A stretch of 64,000 nucleotides of DNA, from positions 3,162,001 through 3,226,000 of the forward strand of contig OZ243976.1 in the NCBI GenBank assembly GCA_965214795.1, given 5' to 3'. Origin of the DNA: JAJDXW01 sp965214795 (GTDB lineage Bacteria; Pseudomonadota; Gammaproteobacteria; HK1). The translations under genes were made by a program, and so were the position numbers. The notes beneath the pieces were generated by a model, which saw only the letters and a list, made by a program, of their open reading frames with translations, searched no databases and was not told the DNA's origin. This document shows, one piece after another, positions 61,877 to 64,000 of this stretch (within the stretch, counting starts at the first letter, position 1; every line of letters starts with the position of its first letter).

Positions 61877-62631
61877 GTGCCATGGTCAGCATCCGGCTCG
61901 AGTCGGTCACGGTCGACTTCCCCATCTACAACACCAGTACGCGCTCGCTGAAGAACAGATTGTTGCATCACGGCACGGGCGGACGCATTGCGCGTGATGC
62001 CGGCAACCATCTGTACGTTCGCGCGCTCGAGGACGTGAGCCTCGCGTTCGAGCATGGTGATCGGATCGGGCTCATCGGGCACAATGGCGCGGGCAAAACG
62101 ACGCTGCTCCGGGTGCTCGCGGGTATATACGAGCCGGCGCGGGGCCACGTGTGGCGGCGCGGTCGGGCTGCATCGCTGTTGAACGTATCGCTCGGGATCG
62201 ATCCCGAAGCGACGGGCTACGAGAACATCATGACGCGAGCACTGTTCCTGGGACTCATGCCCGAACAGATTCGCGAGCGCATGGACGAGATCGCGGAATT
62301 CACGGAGCTCGGCGACTACTTGACGATGCCGGTGCACACTTACTCGGCGGGCATGAGAAGTCGACTCGCCTTCGCGGTATGCACCTGCTTCGATCCCGAT
62401 ATCCTGCTGATGGACGAGTGGGTCAGCATCGGTGACCGGTTTTTCTTCGAGAAGGCCGAGCGCCGGCTCGAAGAATTCGTGGACCGCTCCGGAATTCTGG
62501 TGCTCGCCTCCCAAAATACCGCTCTGCTCAAGCGTGTGTGCACCAAGGGGATTCTCCTCGGCACGGGGAAGGTCAGGGCCGACGGGGCGATCCACGAGGT
62601 AGTGCGGAAATATGGAGAGACGGCATCATAG
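61873..62631 (+). CDS. wzt: Polysaccharide ABC transporter ATP-binding protein (Wzt-like, short form)
   Basis: 252 residues from ATG 61873. Walker A is LIGHNGAGKTT (about 66-76), signature YSAGMRSRLAF (about 156-166) and Walker B ILLMDEWVSIGD (about 178-189), the Wzt/KpsT/TagH wording. It lacks the C-terminal carbohydrate-binding domain of O9a-type Wzt, so export is presumably independent of chain capping. It is coupled to wzm. Confidence 0.93.
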   Translation: MSAMVSIRLESVTVDFPIYNTSTRSLKNRLLHHGTGGRIARDAGNHLYVRALEDVSLAFEHGDRIGLIGHNGAGKTTLLRVLAGIYEPARGHVWRRGRAASLLNVSLGIDPEATGYENIMTRALFLGLMPEQIRERMDEIAEFTELGDYLTMPVHTYSAGMRSRLAFAVCTCFDPDILLMDEWVSIGDRFFFEKAERRLEEFVDRSGILVLASQNTALLKRVCTKGILLGTGKVRADGAIHEVVRKYGETAS

Positions 62632-62729
62632 GCAGGATATTGATAACCCGATGGGGAGTTGCCGGCAATTTCGCGGGCAAGGCGTTCCCCTCAGGAGCGC
62701 CCAGGCGAGCCCCGGAGGGGCAAAGCGGG

Positions 62730-64000
62730 TCAACTCCATGGCCCGGACATGTACGAGGCGTCCATGTCCGCGATACAGGCCCGGTCCGGGTGCCAACCGG
62801 GCCAGACACTATCGGCCCGGTCGAGAAACCACTCGTCCCCCACCACATCCCAAGTGTGATCCCTGCCATGCCGGACCAGCACGAACCCGGCGCCGTGCGT
62901 TCGATAGACCCGGCTGCCGCGCCCTCGGACTTTCTCGAACAGACGCGAATCCACCGAGTGAGGGACGCACGGAAACCCGCCCACCCCATCGAGAACCTCC
63001 CGTGACACCAGCAGGGTGCCGCCGGCGCCCATCACGCCGTACTGCTCGGAGCACCCCCGGTGCATCCGAACGGTCATGTCCGACGCCGCCAGATAGGTGA
63101 ACTCCTGCGTCTTCCCCACCAGGTGCGCCTGCGAGTATTCATGCGCCAGCACCAGGTCCCACAGATGCTCGCAGCCGTACACGTCGTCGTCGTCCATCTT
63201 CGTCAGGAGCGTCCCGCCCGACGCCGCCACCGCGCTGTTGAGCGCCGCGCCGAGCGGCTGTGCGGAATCGACGCGCACCACGGTTGCGGGCATCGACAGG
63301 TCGGCAAGGCACCGGTCGACGCCGGTGAAGCCGTCACCGTGCAGACCCAGCACCAATTCCACCCGGGGATAGCTCTGCCGCGCCAGTCCCGCCAGCGCGT
63401 GCGGCAGCAGCGCCGGACGCCTGGTCACCAGCAGTACCGACACCAGGGGCAGCAACGGGGGCTCGACCCCCGCATGCGCGCAGAGCTGGCGGGCCCGGCT
63501 GCCCAACGAATGCTCCCGCAGCGCGGCCCTCCGGGTCCGGATGCTGAGCGTCTCGCGCGCCGCCAGGTCGGGGTCCGGCGCCGCACCGCCCATCAGCCCG
63601 TACAGCTCGGTGCCCAGCAACGCCTCCATGTGCGGCGCTTCATCTGCAAGATGCACGACCGCCCCCAGCGCGGCCAGGCGGACCAGGGTGGCCGCGCGCG
63701 CCGTCGCGTCGGGATGGAAAGCCTGGACGTCCTCCAGGTGATGCAGAGAGCGGATGCGGTTCTCGTCGGCGGGGTGGACGACGCGGTCGGCCCGGACGCG
63801 GGCCGGCAGCCGGTCGAGCGGACCCAGCGCCCCCACCGTCGCATTGACGTAGCGTCGCCAGCCGATCGGGTTGTGCCGCAACGGGTCGAAGGCGGGAACC
63901 GACAGCAGCGCCGGCGCCTCGGCGAGGACGACCACCGGGGCCGCCACACTGGCCGCTTCGGCCGCCGTGTCGGCCACCACCACATCGACGTGCTGGCCGG
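62730..64000 (-). CDS. GT2-family glycosyltransferase (5' end beyond the window)
   Basis: At least 423 residues; the frame stays open to position 64000, so the start is outside. The first 180 residues seen are of unknown type (CheY- or surface-protein-like Ala/Val-rich strands). From about residue 185 a GT-A fold follows: LLPLVSVLLVTRRPALLPHA, LGAALNSAVAASGG, the metal DxD in TKMDDDDVYGCEH and VMGAGGTLLVSREVLDGVGG. The C-terminus continues to residue 423 with DHTWDVVGDEWFLDR. It is convergent with wzt and probably acts on the same surface glycan. Confidence 0.82.
   Translation of the reverse strand, partial: GQHVDVVVADTAAEAASVAAPVVVLAEAPALLSVPAFDPLRHNPIGWRRYVNATVGALGPLDRLPARVRADRVVHPADENRIRSLHHLEDVQAFHPDATARAATLVRLAALGAVVHLADEAPHMEALLGTELYGLMGGAAPDPDLAARETLSIRTRRAALREHSLGSRARQLCAHAGVEPPLLPLVSVLLVTRRPALLPHALAGLARQSYPRVELVLGLHGDGFTGVDRCLADLSMPATVVRVDSAQPLGAALNSAVAASGGTLLTKMDDDDVYGCEHLWDLVLAHEYSQAHLVGKTQEFTYLAASDMTVRMHRGCSEQYGVMGAGGTLLVSREVLDGVGGFPCVPHSVDSRLFEKVRGRGSRVYRTHGAGFVLVRHGRDHTWDVVGDEWFLDRADSVWPGWHPDRACIADMDASYMSGPWS

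Overview
This 64 kb window is high-GC chromosomal DNA of a gammaproteobacterium. Several gene orders are typical of that class: infC-rpmI-rplT-pheS-pheT-ihfA-merR, orn next to rsgA, nnr-tsaE-amidase, and dnaX-ybaB-recR. The metabolic genes point to a heterotroph that uses amino acids, methylated glycines and hydantoins or pyrimidines: a Liv-type ABC transporter, heterotetrameric sarcosine oxidase, a hydantoinase/carbamoylase/racemase set, acyl-CoA dehydrogenases and a molybdenum hydroxylase. I cannot name the genus from the sequence.

Layout. 0-2.7 kb: Liv transporter genes (livH 3' end, livM, livG, livF). 2.75-5.3 kb: an eroded patch with a frameshifted FAD-oxidoreductase 5' end, an intact AlbA_2/HATPase protein and a frameshifted hsdM 5' end, probably the wreck of a type I restriction locus. 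5.4-8 kb: two tiny membrane proteins and a xanthine-dehydrogenase-type large subunit. 8.2-17.2 kb: translation block with tRNA-Pro, merR, ihfA, pheT, pheS, rplT, rpmI and infC (ATC start) on the minus strand, thrS divergent on the plus strand, then tRNA-Val. 17.4-21.8 kb: a small coiled-coil membrane protein, a TRAP-transporter remnant, uvrB, an aspartate aminotransferase and tRNA-Asn. 21.8-25 kb: an accessory patch next to tRNA-Asn with a helicase fragment, an N-terminally truncated DarT-like toxin and an intact ADP-ribosylglycohydrolase. 25.3-36 kb: catabolic genes (cupin dioxygenase-like, VOC, esterase, hotdog thioesterase, MBL hydrolase, hydantoin set, acyl-CoA dehydrogenase). 36-50 kb: envelope and housekeeping genes (ldcA, mlaC, MATE, YhdP/AsmA-like, mnmA, amiC, tsaE, nnr, orn, rsgA). 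50.2-60.4 kb: recR, ebfC, dnaX, soxG, soxA, soxD, soxB and an acyl-CoA dehydrogenase, all on the minus strand. 60.5-64 kb: tRNA-Ser, a polysaccharide ABC exporter pair and a partial glycosyltransferase.

The most unusual content is a set of short non-coding repeats with terminal inverted repeats. Family I has three copies at 8.4, 12.8 and 16.7 kb. Family II has two full copies and one end at 46.7, 57.6 and 31.9 kb. Family III has two copies at 14.5 and 27.7 kb. A fourth repeat of about 80 bp occurs at 4.8 and 60.7 kb. In five of the eight family I-III copies or fragments, one terminus begins exactly at the stop codon of the neighbouring gene (merR, rplT, thrS, the carbamoylase and soxB). Together with at least six gene remnants, this suggests a genome that is eroding and colonised by non-autonomous (MITE-like) elements that settle at gene ends.

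Functionally, soxB-D-A-G lead directly into dnaX-ebfC-recR through start/stop overlaps. The replication and repair genes may therefore be co-transcribed with a catabolic operon.
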